The notes: generated by a model from the sequence alone, not told the origin. A DNA stretch of 19,424 nt from SXMI01 sp964391365 (GCA_964391365.1 CAYMKW010000046.1:1-19424); one strand, 5' to 3'. Numbered from the stretch's first letter, positions 1 to 8,005 are shown. Translations and numbers: made by a program.

Positions 1-60
1 GCCGGAGCGGGTGCGGGCTGCGCCGCCGGGGTCGGAGCCGGTGCGGGCTGCGCCGCCGGG
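1..60. repeat. Two tandem 30-bp units encoding Ala/Pro/Gln decapeptides
   Basis: Positions 1-30 and 31-60 match at 28 of 30 bases, differing only at the second and ninth base of the unit. A further partial, degenerate copy follows from 61. Thirty bases is ten codons, so copy-number changes would stay in frame. On the minus strand each unit encodes about AQPAPAPxPA. The array may continue to the left of the window. Confidence 0.75.
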
Positions 61-335
61 GCCGGGGCGGGCTGGGGAGCAGGGGCGGGTGCGGGCTCGC
101 TCGGCGCAACCGATCGGGGAGCGCTGGCCGACGGGCCGGCGTTCAGCGCCTGCAGTTCGACCTTGTAGACGGTCTTGATGTCGAACTTGATCTCCTCGAG
201 GGCGAACATCCTGGCGTTCTCGATGCCCTGCTCGTTGCGCAACTTCTCCACGAACGACACCGCCTCGGACAGCGAGTCGAACTGGTTGTATCCGGGGCTC
301 CCGCCGGGCGTCTGGAAAATCACCATGTGCGACAC
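1..335 (-). CDS. Small protein of unknown function with Ala/Pro-rich C-terminal tail (3' end outside window)
   Basis: The gene reads leftward from a GTG at 333-335 and runs off the window, so only the first 111 codons are visible. A strong AGGAGG (342-347) lies 6 bases before the GTG, which decides the start. A second in-frame start, ATG at 324-326, is possible but badly spaced. Residues 1 to about 70 look like a compact folded domain (SHMVIFQTPGG...YNQFDSLSEAVSFVEKLRNEQG...ARMFALEEIKFDIKTVYKVEL). From about residue 75 it becomes a low-complexity Ala/Pro/Gln tail built from a 30-base tandem repeat. No signal peptide or membrane segment is visible. I do not recognise the family. The tail resembles a flexible linker leading to a further region outside the window. 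It is divergent from the HEAT-repeat gene. Confidence 0.75.
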   Translation of the reverse strand, partial: MSHMVIFQTPGGSPGYNQFDSLSEAVSFVEKLRNEQGIENARMFALEEIKFDIKTVYKVELQALNAGPSASAPRSVAPSEPAPAPAPQPAPAPAAQPAPAPTPAAQPAPAP

Positions 336-363
336 GAGGTCCTCCTAGCAGTTGCGAGTCGGG

Positions 364-372
364 CACAGTGTA
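364..372. promoter_or_regulatory. Overlapping divergent -10 elements between the partial gene and the HEAT-repeat gene
   Basis: On the minus strand TACACT (372 to 367) fits the actinobacterial TANNNT -10 consensus and would start transcription near 360, giving the leftward gene a leader of about 25 bases containing its AGGAGG. On the plus strand CACAGT (364-369) stands 6 bases before GTG 376, the spacing of the leaderless promoters elsewhere in the window, but it lacks the first T. If both are used they overlap by three bases and could not be occupied at once. No -35 box is clear on either strand. Confidence 0.4.
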
Positions 373-375
373 GGG

Positions 376-1212
376 GTGTCCCGGGGGTCCACCGCCAATG
401 GTTCCGGCGACGGGTCCGCCCGACCATCGCCGGCGGATGCACCGTCCAGTTCGGCGTCACCTGCCATTGGCCACCCCGTCACCGCGGGTTCGGCCGCTCG
501 ACGGGCGGCGGTGGTCCTGGCGGGCCACACCGGCGACACCGGCGTCGTCCGGGCGGCCCGGAGCGACCCGGACGCCGGCGTCCGGGCGGCGGCGGTGGCC
601 GCGGCGCAGCGCTGCGGCACGCTCGACGAGGACCACCTGCGCGAGGGGCTGACCGATGCCGATCCCCGGGTGCGCATCCGATCGTGTCGGGTCGCCGCCA
701 CCTCGTCGCTCGCCGTCGAGGCGCTCACCGACCTGCTCGACGACGGCGACGGCACCGTCGTGGAGTCCGCGTGTGCCGCCGCCGGGGAGCGTGCCGACCT
801 GCCCGACCGCGGCGTCCGCCGACTCGTCGAGCTCACCTCCGGACACGACGACGCGCTCGTCCGCGAGGCCGCTGTCGCAGCGCTCGGCTCGCTCGCCGGC
901 GAGGGGCGCATCGACGAGCTCGACCTGACCGAGGAGGTGGTGACGGCGATCCTCCGGGCCGGCGACGACGTCGCCGCCGTGCGTCGGCGTGTCGCCGTGG
1001 CCACGGCGGCGTTCGAGGATCCCCGGGTGGAGGCGCTCTGCGAGCGGTTCCTCGCCGACCGGGACCTGCAGGTCCGCCAGATCGCCGAGGACCTGCTCGA
1101 GGTGGGCGGGACACCGACGGCGAGCCCCGTGGAGCTCCGGACCCGGACCCGCGACGCGGACGACCCCGCCACCGGCGGGCCGGGGGCGGGGTCGTCCAGC
1201 GGATCCGGGTGA
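376..1212 (+). CDS. HEAT-repeat (PBS-lyase type) protein
   Basis: I count about six consecutive helical repeats between residues 50 and 250, each of the form x-LxxxLxDxDxxVRxxAxxALG. Clear units include HTGDTGVVRAARSDPDAGVRAAAVAAA, HLREGLTDADPRVRIRSCRVAA and RLVELTSGHDDALVREAAVAALG. Such repeats form curved scaffolds that bind proteins; no catalytic motif is visible. The first 45 residues and last 30 are Ser/Gly/Pro/Thr-rich and probably disordered. There is no signal peptide or membrane span, so it is probably cytoplasmic. The frame is open from a TTG at 352. I prefer GTG 376 (278 residues) because a -10-like CACAGT lies 6 bases upstream and neither start has a well-placed Shine-Dalgarno. 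It is divergent from the Ala/Pro-tailed gene and convergent with livK. Its partner is unknown. Confidence 0.75.
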   Translation: MSRGSTANGSGDGSARPSPADAPSSSASPAIGHPVTAGSAARRAAVVLAGHTGDTGVVRAARSDPDAGVRAAAVAAAQRCGTLDEDHLREGLTDADPRVRIRSCRVAATSSLAVEALTDLLDDGDGTVVESACAAAGERADLPDRGVRRLVELTSGHDDALVREAAVAALGSLAGEGRIDELDLTEEVVTAILRAGDDVAAVRRRVAVATAAFEDPRVEALCERFLADRDLQVRQIAEDLLEVGGTPTASPVELRTRTRDADDPATGGPGAGSSSGSG

Positions 1213-1233
1213 CGGCGGCGACCCGCCGTCACC
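1208..1233. terminator. Hairpin between convergent HEAT-repeat gene and livK (likely bidirectional terminator)
   Basis: A perfect 11-bp stem, GGTGACGGCGG paired with CCGCCGTCACC, closes a 4-base loop. It includes the TGA of the HEAT gene (1210-1212) and lies 9 bases past the livK stop. There is no T-run on either side, as is common in high-GC actinobacteria, so termination is inferred from position and stem strength. Confidence 0.65.
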
Positions 1234-1242
1234 GAGGTCGGC

Positions 1243-2625
1243 TCAGTTGCCGCCCTGCTCGTCGATCTGCGGGCTGAAGTCGAGGATCTCACCCTCGGGC
1301 ACCCACTTGCCTCCGGTCCGGGTGACGAACTGCAGCTGCTCGTAGCCGAAGGGGTCGTCGGTGCCGTTGGTCGTCCACTCGATCCCGTCGAGGTTCATCC
1401 CGAACGTCACGCCGGACTGCGACCAGGCCGTGTTCATGACCTTGGAACGCTCCAGCTCCGGCGACGCCTTGAGCAGCTGGACCAGGTAGGCGCCGAAGTT
1501 CCAGCCGGTCGCCACGTTCAGGTCGTCGAGGTCCTCGGGGGCCAGGCCGTACTTGGCGCCCTCGGTCCGGAACTCCTGGACGCTCGGCTGCGACTGGTTG
1601 TCCGGGTCGGACGGGTCGTAGGTGGCCCGCGTGCTGATCGTCCCCTCGGCAGCCGTGCCGGCCAGGTCCATCAGGACCTTCGACGAGCAGGTCAGCGTCA
1701 CGTACGTGAGCGGCTTCCAGCCCGAGTCCTGGATCGACTTGAGCGCCGTCGGGCACGGGATGGAGGTGACGCCCAGCAGGAGCGCGTCGGCGCCGGAGCC
1801 GGCCAGCGTCGTCACCTGGCCCTGGGCGTTCGACTCGGCCCGGGGGTCGAAGGTCTGCTCGGCCACCACGGTCACGCCGGTGCCCTCGATCGCCTGCTTG
1901 AAGGCCTTCACGTAGGACTCACCGAACGAGTCGTTCTGCGAGAGGATCGCCACCTTCGCCTGCGGCTTGTTCTTGCCGAGGTAGTCGGCGAAGGCCACGG
2001 ACTCGAGGCCGTAGTTGGGCAGGCCGTTGATGATCCACGGGTCGGCGCCGGGGTCACCGAAGCCCGGGAACCCGGTCGCCACGGCCAGATTGGGGACGCA
2101 CTGGCCGGTCTCGGCGAAGTACTGCTGGACCGACTTGTTGTTCTCCGTGCCGACCAGGCCGAGCAGCGCGAACACGCCGTCGGTCTGCGTCAGCGTCTCG
2201 GCGTTCGCCCGGGTGCGCTCCGGAAGGTAGGCGTCGTCGAGCGACACCAGCTCCATCTGCTTGCCCTGGACGCCACCACCGGCGTTGGCGAACTGGAAGT
2301 AGGCGTTGATGCCCACACGGACCTTGTCGAACACCTTGAACGTGCCCGACTGCGGGAGCGAGTTGCCGATCTTGATGGTCGCACCGTCGGCCCCGGTCGT
2401 GCCGGCGTAGCTGGTGCAGTCGGCCGGGTCGGCCAGGTTCACGGCCTCGGCCACGGTCGTCGACGAACCGTCGCCGCCACTGCCTCCCCCGGACTCCTCG
2501 CGCCCGCCGCACGCGGCGGCCACGAGACCGACGGCGAGCAGTGCGACGCCGAGGCGCCAGCCCGTCCGGGCGCTGGGTCGGGTCCGGTCGGAACCGGTCG
2601 GTCGCTGGCGTTGGCCAGTGTTCAT
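1243..2625 (-). CDS. livK: Branched-chain amino acid/amide ABC transporter, substrate-binding lipoprotein
   Basis: A 460-residue extracytoplasmic receptor that delivers substrate to the LivHM permease. The N-terminus is basic, then hydrophobic (GVALLAVGLVAAACGG), giving a lipobox with Cys39 as the probable lipidated residue, followed by a Gly/Ser linker (about 40-60). The rest reads as a type I periplasmic-binding fold (Peripla_BP_6), from ATIKIGNSLPQSGTFKVFDKVRVGINAYFQFANAGGGVQGK onwards. The ATG at 2623-2625 is chosen because of AGGAGG at 2632-2637 just upstream. The livM stop is only 1 base away, so translation is probably coupled. It is the last gene of the operon, whereas the binding protein is often first. 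Substrate cannot be read from sequence: leucine-type amino acids are the default, but urea, short amides or other small carboxylates are possible for this family. Confidence 0.9.
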   Translation of the reverse strand: MNTGQRQRPTGSDRTRPSARTGWRLGVALLAVGLVAAACGGREESGGGSGGDGSSTTVAEAVNLADPADCTSYAGTTGADGATIKIGNSLPQSGTFKVFDKVRVGINAYFQFANAGGGVQGKQMELVSLDDAYLPERTRANAETLTQTDGVFALLGLVGTENNKSVQQYFAETGQCVPNLAVATGFPGFGDPGADPWIINGLPNYGLESVAFADYLGKNKPQAKVAILSQNDSFGESYVKAFKQAIEGTGVTVVAEQTFDPRAESNAQGQVTTLAGSGADALLLGVTSIPCPTALKSIQDSGWKPLTYVTLTCSSKVLMDLAGTAAEGTISTRATYDPSDPDNQSQPSVQEFRTEGAKYGLAPEDLDDLNVATGWNFGAYLVQLLKASPELERSKVMNTAWSQSGVTFGMNLDGIEWTTNGTDDPFGYEQLQFVTRTGGKWVPEGEILDFSPQIDEQGGN

Positions 2626-2626
2626 G

Positions 2627-3721
2627 TCATGCCTCCTGTGGTCGGGCGGGAACTGCGGGATCAGGTGAACCGTCGGGGCCGGTCGAACCGGACGCCGACG
2701 CTAGCGGCCGCCGTCGGCGGATCGCCGCCTCTGCGCGTCGGTAGATGCCGACGATGCCGCCCGGGGCGACGAGCATCACGACGATGAGCACCACACCGAA
2801 GGCGACCTGGGAGTAGCGCTGACTGTCGGCGGGGATGACCTCACGCAGCAGCACGACGACGGTGGCTCCGATGAGCGGGCCGACGATGCTCGCCGCGCCA
2901 CCGAGCACGGCGGCGACGAGCAGCGTGATCGACAGCGTGATGGTGAACGAGGTCGGCGACACCTGGTTGTTGAGCACTGCGAACATCCAACCGCCGACGG
3001 CTGCGATCGAGGCCGACACGCCGAAGGTCAGGACCTTCGTCCGGTCCACCCGGACACCCGCCACCTCGGCGGCGGTCTCGTTGTCGCGGATCGCCACCAG
3101 ACTGCGGCCGACGCGGGATCGGGTGAGGTTGCGCACCAGCAGGAACGCCACGAGTGCCACCACACCGAAGACGTAGAACCGCCACTGGTCGTCGGCCAGA
3201 CCCGTCCACTCGGGTGCCCGGAACCCGGCCTGGCCCAGGTACCGCCGCTGGCCGATCTCCTCGATCAGGGCGGAGTCCCCGTAGCCCGGCCGCGGGATCA
3301 ACTGGCGGCCGACGGTCCCGCCGGTGATGTCCCCGAACCGGACGACGAGCTGGGGGAACAGGACCGCCAGTCCGAGTGTGACCAGCGCCAGGTAGACGCC
3401 CGTGATCCGCAGCGCCGGCAGTCCGACTCCGACTCCGACCACGAACGCCGCGGCCACGGCGACCAGCCCGGCCAGGGCGAAGGGAACGCCGTAGTCGACC
3501 GTCAGGATCATGGTGACGTAGGCGCCAAGCCCGACGAACGCGCCGTGACCCAGGGAGATCTGGCCGTTGTAGCCCGTGAGGAGCGCCAGACCGAGCGCGG
3601 CGACGGCCACCCACAGGACCTCGCTGAGCCGGTTGACCATGCCGGCCTCCAGCACCTGGGGCAGCGCGGCGACGACCACCAGCACCACCCCGAACACACC
3701 CCAGCGCAGGCGGGTGCTCAC
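2627..3721 (-). CDS. livM: Branched-chain amino acid ABC transporter, permease LivM
   Basis: A 364-residue integral membrane protein, one half of the heterodimeric permease channel. It begins with a hydrophobic segment (GVFGVVLVVVAALPQVL). The family signature GYNGQISLGHGAFVGLGAY follows at about residues 50-68, and most of the rest is membrane helices. A cytoplasmic loop near SRVGRSLVAIRDNETAAEVAGVRV is the expected contact for the LivG/LivF ATPases. The last 35 residues after the final helix are a charged, then Pro/Ser-rich tail (RRRRPLASASGSTGPDGSPDPAVPARPQEA) that could be a species-specific extension. The GTG start overlaps the livH stop by 4 bases. Between helices about 130 and 185 there is a longer hydrophilic insert (GGTVGRQLIPRPGYGDSALIEEIGQRRYLGQ...). 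Confidence 0.92.
   Translation of the reverse strand: MSTRLRWGVFGVVLVVVAALPQVLEAGMVNRLSEVLWVAVAALGLALLTGYNGQISLGHGAFVGLGAYVTMILTVDYGVPFALAGLVAVAAAFVVGVGVGLPALRITGVYLALVTLGLAVLFPQLVVRFGDITGGTVGRQLIPRPGYGDSALIEEIGQRRYLGQAGFRAPEWTGLADDQWRFYVFGVVALVAFLLVRNLTRSRVGRSLVAIRDNETAAEVAGVRVDRTKVLTFGVSASIAAVGGWMFAVLNNQVSPTSFTITLSITLLVAAVLGGAASIVGPLIGATVVVLLREVIPADSQRYSQVAFGVVLIVVMLVAPGGIVGIYRRAEAAIRRRRPLASASGSTGPDGSPDPAVPARPQEA
2632..2637 (-). promoter_or_regulatory. Strong Shine-Dalgarno site of livK
   Basis: AGGAGG lies inside the last codons of livM, 6 bases before the livK ATG. It is the strongest ribosome-binding site in this operon. That may offset the distal position of livK, since binding proteins are normally needed in excess over the permease. 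A second ATG (2628-2630) directly after it opens only a two-codon frame and overlaps the livM stop. Confidence 0.7.
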
Positions 3722-4608
3722 GCTCGGGCCACCTGGGCGGAACCGAACAGCCCCTGTGGCCGCACGAGCAGCACCACGAGCACCAGCACGAACCCGGGCA
3801 GCAGCCGCAGATCGGGTCCGATCACGTCCACGTACCCGACGACCAGCTCGGAGACGAGCCCGATGATCAGCCCGCCGACCACAGCCCCGAGGGGACTGTC
3901 GAACCCGCCGAGCGTGGCGGCGGCGAAGGCGTAGATCAGAGCGATCTGCATCATGTTGGTGTCGACACTCGAGTTCTGTGACGCCGTGAACGTGCCGGCG
4001 AGCGCGCCGATGGCCGCCGCCAGGCCCCAGCCGATCATGAGGGTGCTGACGACCTTGATGCCGACGAGTGCCGCGGACTCCTGGTTCGAGGTGACCGCAC
4101 GCAGCGCCAGACCGAGCTTGGTCCGCTGGAACAGCAGTCCGAAGCCGATCACGAGGAGCGCCAGCACACCGAGCAGCCCGAGCACCTGCACCGAGATGCC
4201 GGCCCCCAGGAACTCGACGCGTCCGTCACCGAAGATCCGCGGCACCTTGGCCGGGTTCGACCCCCAGATGATCCCGGCGCCGTCGTTGAGGATGAGGAAC
4301 AGGCCGATGGTGACGATCACGATCGCCAGCGGGTTGCCCGTGGGGCCGCCCAGCCGGACGACGAGCAACCGGTACAACAGCGCCCCGATGCCGAAGCCGA
4401 CCACGGCGGCCAGGATCGTCGCCGCCCACCACGGCACCCCGGCGTCGAGCATCGCCCAGGCGATGAACGTCGTGAACATCGCCAGCTCACCCTGGGCGAA
4501 GTTCAACAGCCCCGACGCCCGGAAGATGACGACGATCGCCAGCGCCAGGATGGCGTAGATCACGCCCGCCTGCAGTCCGTCGAACACGCGTTGGATGAAC
4601 AGCTCCAC
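3718..4608 (-). CDS. livH: Branched-chain amino acid ABC transporter, permease LivH
   Basis: A 296-residue membrane permease, partner of LivM. It opens with ELFIQRVFDGLQAGVIYAILALAIVVIFRASGLLNFAQGELAMF, the classic LivH N-terminus including the NFAQGE motif. Most of the chain forms membrane helices. The loop LGLALRAVTSNQESAALVGIKV (about 165-190) is the cytoplasmic segment that contacts the ATPases. It ends with the family hallmark LLVRPQGLFG. Length is normal. The GTG start is 2 bases after the livF stop, and its own stop overlaps the livM start by 4 bases, so the four membrane-complex genes are translationally coupled. Confidence 0.93.
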   Translation of the reverse strand: MELFIQRVFDGLQAGVIYAILALAIVVIFRASGLLNFAQGELAMFTTFIAWAMLDAGVPWWAATILAAVVGFGIGALLYRLLVVRLGGPTGNPLAIVIVTIGLFLILNDGAGIIWGSNPAKVPRIFGDGRVEFLGAGISVQVLGLLGVLALLVIGFGLLFQRTKLGLALRAVTSNQESAALVGIKVVSTLMIGWGLAAAIGALAGTFTASQNSSVDTNMMQIALIYAFAAATLGGFDSPLGAVVGGLIIGLVSELVVGYVDVIGPDLRLLPGFVLVLVVLLVRPQGLFGSAQVARA

Positions 4609-4610
4609 CG

Positions 4611-5314
<704 letters not shown>

Positions 5315-5318
<4 letters not shown>

Positions 5319-6076
5319 GAGGGGGACCCCAGGTAGGCGGCGATGACGGCCGGGTCCTCGGCCACGGCGGCCGGTGTCCCGTCGGCGATCTTCCGTCCGA
5401 ACTCCATGACCACGACGTGTTCCGAGACGCTCATCACCATGCCCATGTGGTGCTCGACGAGGAGCACCGTCAGCTCGAACTGCTCCCGGAGCCGCTGGAT
5501 GGTCGCTCCGAGCTCGGCCACTTCGCCGTGGGTCAGCCCGCTGGCTGGCTCGTCGAGCATGAGCAGGCGGGGCCGGGCCGCCAGCGCCCGGGCCAGTTCG
5601 ATCCGCTTCAGCGTCCCGTAGGGCAGGCCGGCCGCGGGGTGCTCGGCGACGGCAGCCAGTCCCAGGTCACCCAGGAGCTCCATGGCGTCGGCCCGGGTGC
5701 GCCGCTCGGCGGAGCGGACCGGCAGGTTCAGGGCACTGCCCCAGAACCCACCGCTGGTGCGGGCGTGGGCGCCGATCATCACGTTCTCGAGCACCGTGAG
5801 TCCGGGAACGAGCGCCAGGTTCTGGAAGGTCCGGGCGATGCCCAGACCGGCGATGGCATGTGCCGGCAGGCTCAGCAGGTCCTGGCCGGCGAAGGCGATG
5901 GACCCCTCGGTGGGCTCGTACAGGCGGCTGACCACGTTGAAGAACGTGGTCTTGCCGGCGCCGTTCGGACCGATCAGCGCGCAGATCTCGTGCTCGGCGA
6001 TGGAGAAGGAGAGTTCGGACAGCGCGACGACGCCACCGAACCGGACCCCGATCCCGTCCACCTCGAGCAGCGCCAA
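5315..6076 (-). CDS. livG: Branched-chain amino acid ABC transporter, ATPase LivG
   Basis: A 253-residue ATPase, first gene of the five-gene importer operon. Walker A is GPNGAGKTTFFN (about 37-48), followed by GIARTFQNLALVPGLTVLENVMIG, the LivG-type Q-loop. The signature region is LPYGTLKRIELARALAARP and Walker B is LLMLDEPASGL, then an H-loop in LLVEHHMGMV. The signature reads YGTLKR where LivG proteins usually have YGQQRR or similar, a mild departure. The start is TTG at 6074-6076 with AGGGGG 6 bases upstream; no better start exists downstream before the conserved LLEVDGIGVRFGG. The leader carries a palindrome described separately. Confidence 0.9.
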
Positions 6077-6111
6077 CTCCGACCCCCTGGGCGCAGCGCC
6101 GCCTGATAGCG

Positions 6112-6123
6112 GAACTGCAGTTC
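6112..6123. promoter_or_regulatory. 12-bp perfect palindrome at the predicted start of liv transcription (candidate operator)
   Basis: GAACTGCAGTTC is fully self-complementary with no spacer. It begins 4 bases downstream of the -10 hexamer at 6128-6133, so it would cover about -3 to +9 of the transcript. Its position fits a dimeric repressor site. No regulator gene lies next to the operon in this window, so the binding protein is unknown. Confidence 0.45.
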
Positions 6124-6127
6124 GTGC

Positions 6128-6133
6128 ATCCTA
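6128..6133 (-). promoter_or_regulatory. -10 element (TAGGAT) of the liv operon
   Basis: TAGGAT fits TANNNT and predicts a start near 6121, leaving a leader of about 45 bases before livG TTG. The -35 position shows no good TTGACA match. The element lies just after the hairpin that follows mreB, so the liv operon is probably transcribed separately from moaE-mreB. Confidence 0.5.
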
Positions 6134-6150
6134 CTCGCCTGCGGTGGCCC

Positions 6151-6167
6151 GACCGCGGAGTGCGGTC
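6151..6167 (-). terminator. Hairpin at the 3' end of mreB
   Basis: GACCGC pairs with GCGGTC across a 5-base loop, overlapping the mreB TGA (6166-6168). The 6-bp stem has no T-run, so it is a weak terminator candidate. It could equally mark the 3' end of the moaE-mreB transcript. Confidence 0.4.
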
Positions 6168-7170
6168 AACGGCGGCTCGACATGAACATGTCGCGCAGTT
6201 CCTCGTAGGACTCGATCACGCGACCCGCGCCCAGGACGACCGACTCGAGTGGCTGGCGGACCAGCTGCACCGGCACCTCGGTCTCCTTGGCGAGTCGAAG
6301 GTCGAGGCCCTTGAGCAGCGAACCACCTCCGACCAGGTGGATGCCCCGTTCGATCAGGTCCTGGGCCAGTTCGGGCGGCGCCTCGGACACGCACGCGAGC
6401 ACCGAGTCGACCATCGTGTTCACCGGATCGGCGATGGCGTCGCGCACCTCGTAGGCCGAGAGGATCACGGTCTTGGGGAGCCCCGACATGAGCTCGCGTC
6501 CCCGCACCTCGGCGCGCATCTCGTCGGGCGTCACGTGGGCGGACCCGATGAGGATCTTGATCTCCTCCGCCGTCTGTTCGCCGATCGCGATCCCGTACTC
6601 GCGTCGGATGTAGGTGATGATCGCAGCGTCGATGTCGAAGGACCCAACGCGGACCGCCTTGAGCGCCACGACGCCCCCGAGCGAGATGAGCGCCGTCTCC
6701 GAGGTGCCGCCGCCGATGTCGACGACCATGTTCGCAGCCGGTTCGTTGATGGGCAGGCCCGAGCCGATCGCCGCCGCCATGGGCTGCTCGATCAACTGGG
6801 CCTCCACCGCACCGGCCTTGCGCGCCGCCTCGGTCACGGCCCGCTTCTCGACGGCGGTGATCGCCGACGGCACGCAGATCACCACCCGCGGGCGGTTGAA
6901 CCGGTTGACACCGACACGCTTGAGCAGCAGCCGGATCATCTCCTGGGTGACCTCGAAGTCGGTGATCGCACCCTGGCGGAGGGGCCGGACCGCCACGATG
7001 TAGCTCGGCGTCCGCCCGATCATCTTCCACGCCTCGCGACCCATGGCCAGGACCTCGTTGGTCCGGCTGTTCAGGGCGATCACCGACGGCTCGTTCAACA
7101 CGATGCCCTCGCCGCGTGCGTAGACGAGCGTATTGGCCGTTCCGAGGTCGATCGCCAGGTCACGTGCCAC
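6166..7170 (-). CDS. mreB: Rod-shape determining actin homologue MreB
   Basis: A 334-residue bacterial actin that polymerises under the membrane and directs side-wall peptidoglycan synthesis. All actin-fold nucleotide motifs are present: phosphate-1 IDLGTANT (about 7-14), phosphate-2 VVDIGGGTSE (about 148-157) and the adenosine motif LVGGGSLLKGL (about 281-291). The family segments LNEPSVIAL and PSAITAVEKRAV are clear. Length is normal. The GTG start shares its first base with the stop of the upstream 92-residue membrane protein (TAGTG), with GAGG 7 bases upstream. The usual partners mreC, mreD and a class A/B penicillin-binding protein are not adjacent; the neighbours upstream are a small membrane protein and moaE. 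Family assignment is firm; the unusual context is an observation, not evidence of a different role. Confidence 0.93.
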   Translation of the reverse strand: MARDLAIDLGTANTLVYARGEGIVLNEPSVIALNSRTNEVLAMGREAWKMIGRTPSYIVAVRPLRQGAITDFEVTQEMIRLLLKRVGVNRFNRPRVVICVPSAITAVEKRAVTEAARKAGAVEAQLIEQPMAAAIGSGLPINEPAANMVVDIGGGTSETALISLGGVVALKAVRVGSFDIDAAIITYIRREYGIAIGEQTAEEIKILIGSAHVTPDEMRAEVRGRELMSGLPKTVILSAYEVRDAIADPVNTMVDSVLACVSEAPPELAQDLIERGIHLVGGGSLLKGLDLRLAKETEVPVQLVRQPLESVVLGAGRVIESYEELRDMFMSSRR

Positions 7171-7448
7171 TAGTCGACCTCGTCCCGGCCACCGTCGGCG
7201 TCGTCGGCCCCGTCGGAGACCCCGACGACACCCTCGGCCGCTGCGTCACCGACCTGGTCGTCGTCCGGTGTCAGCACGGTCACGCCCGCACGGTCCTCGA
7301 CACGCTCCGGGGCCAGCGCGGCCATCTGGTCGCTGAACCGGTCGATGCCCGCAGTGGGCGAGGTCTCCGGACGGTTCCGCAGCCACACGAACGTCACCGC
7401 CACGGCGGCCAGGACCGCCGGCACGATCAGGAACAGGAGGTTCCCCAT
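7170..7448 (-). CDS. Small single-pass membrane protein with acidic tail, between moaE and mreB
   Basis: The 92-residue product starts GNLLFLIVPAVLAAVAVTFVWLRNRPETSP, giving one N-terminal membrane helix (about 3-22) followed by a basic stop-transfer patch, so the rest probably faces the cytoplasm. The segment IDRFSDQMAALAPE is a possible amphipathic helix. The last 40 residues are strongly acidic (DDDQ...DGADDADGGRDEVD). The ATG at 7446-7448 shares one base with the moaE stop (TGATG), and its own stop shares one base with the mreB GTG. A longer frame back to 7529 lies inside moaE and is not supported. I do not recognise the family. Tight coupling to mreB makes a membrane adaptor for the filament possible, but this is inference from position only. 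Confidence 0.7.
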   Translation of the reverse strand: MGNLLFLIVPAVLAAVAVTFVWLRNRPETSPTAGIDRFSDQMAALAPERVEDRAGVTVLTPDDDQVGDAAAEGVVGVSDGADDADGGRDEVD

Positions 7449-7999
7449 CAGACCACCAACCCGAACTCGGCCAGGGTGCCGTGGTCGGCGCACCGACAGT
7501 TGGGTGACCACGACTCGCCGTCGGCCCACCGCTCGAGCTTCCAGATCGGAGCCGTCGCCTTGACCGCCTCGATCACGAATGCAGCGGCCGGGAACGCCTC
7601 GTCACGGTGCGGCGAGGACACGGCCACCACGACGGCGTCCTCGCCAACGGCCACCGCCCCGGTGCGGTGCAGCACCGCCACCCGGGCCACGGTCGGCCAG
7701 GTGGTCCGGGCCCGCTCGACGATCCGCTGCATCTGGCGAACGGCGTAACGGTCGTAGGCCTCGTAGACGAGTTCGACGACCCCGGTCCGACCCTCGGAGT
7801 GGTCGCGGGCCGTGCCGACGAAGGTCACGACCGCGCCACTCGACGGACGACGGACCCACGACCCGACCTCGGCCACGGGCAGGTGACCCGCACGCAGCCC
7901 GCACCACGTGTGGTCGTCGACCAGGTCGGCGGGATCCCGGACCGGAGGGTCCTCAGCGCCCACGGCGGGGACGCTCGGTCGCACGGGGTCGGCCAGCAC
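7448..7999 (-). CDS. moaE: Molybdopterin synthase catalytic (large) subunit MoaE
   Basis: MoaE, with the sulfur-carrier MoaD, inserts two sulfurs into precursor Z (cPMP) to form molybdopterin, in the cytoplasm. The family core is clear: GAVVTFVGTARDHSEGRTGVVELVYEAYDRYAVRQM, then VAVLHRTGAVAVGEDAVVVAVSSPHRDEAF and IEAVKATAPIWKLERW, which keeps both conserved lysines of the active-site region and the HR pair. The 183-residue protein exceeds the usual 150: about 30 extra residues at the N-terminus and a tail containing CRC (SPNCRCADHG). The GTG at 7997-7999 is chosen because TACGAT stands 6 bases upstream, an ideal leaderless arrangement. The much longer open frame to 8899 overlaps the divergent gene and is rejected. 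moaD and other moa genes are not in the window. Confidence 0.9.
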   Translation of the reverse strand: MLADPVRPSVPAVGAEDPPVRDPADLVDDHTWCGLRAGHLPVAEVGSWVRRPSSGAVVTFVGTARDHSEGRTGVVELVYEAYDRYAVRQMQRIVERARTTWPTVARVAVLHRTGAVAVGEDAVVVAVSSPHRDEAFPAAAFVIEAVKATAPIWKLERWADGESWSPNCRCADHGTLAEFGLVV

Positions 8000-8005
8000 G
8001 CCGCC

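Noticed and set aside
352..375. TTG start for the HEAT-repeat protein
   Set aside because: No Shine-Dalgarno and no -10 element at suitable spacing; GTG 376 fits the leaderless pattern better, though only by a five-of-six-type weak hexamer, so the choice is not certain.
6124..7173. 349-residue plus-strand open frame opposite mreB
   Set aside because: Antisense shadow of a fully conserved MreB; no recognisable motif.
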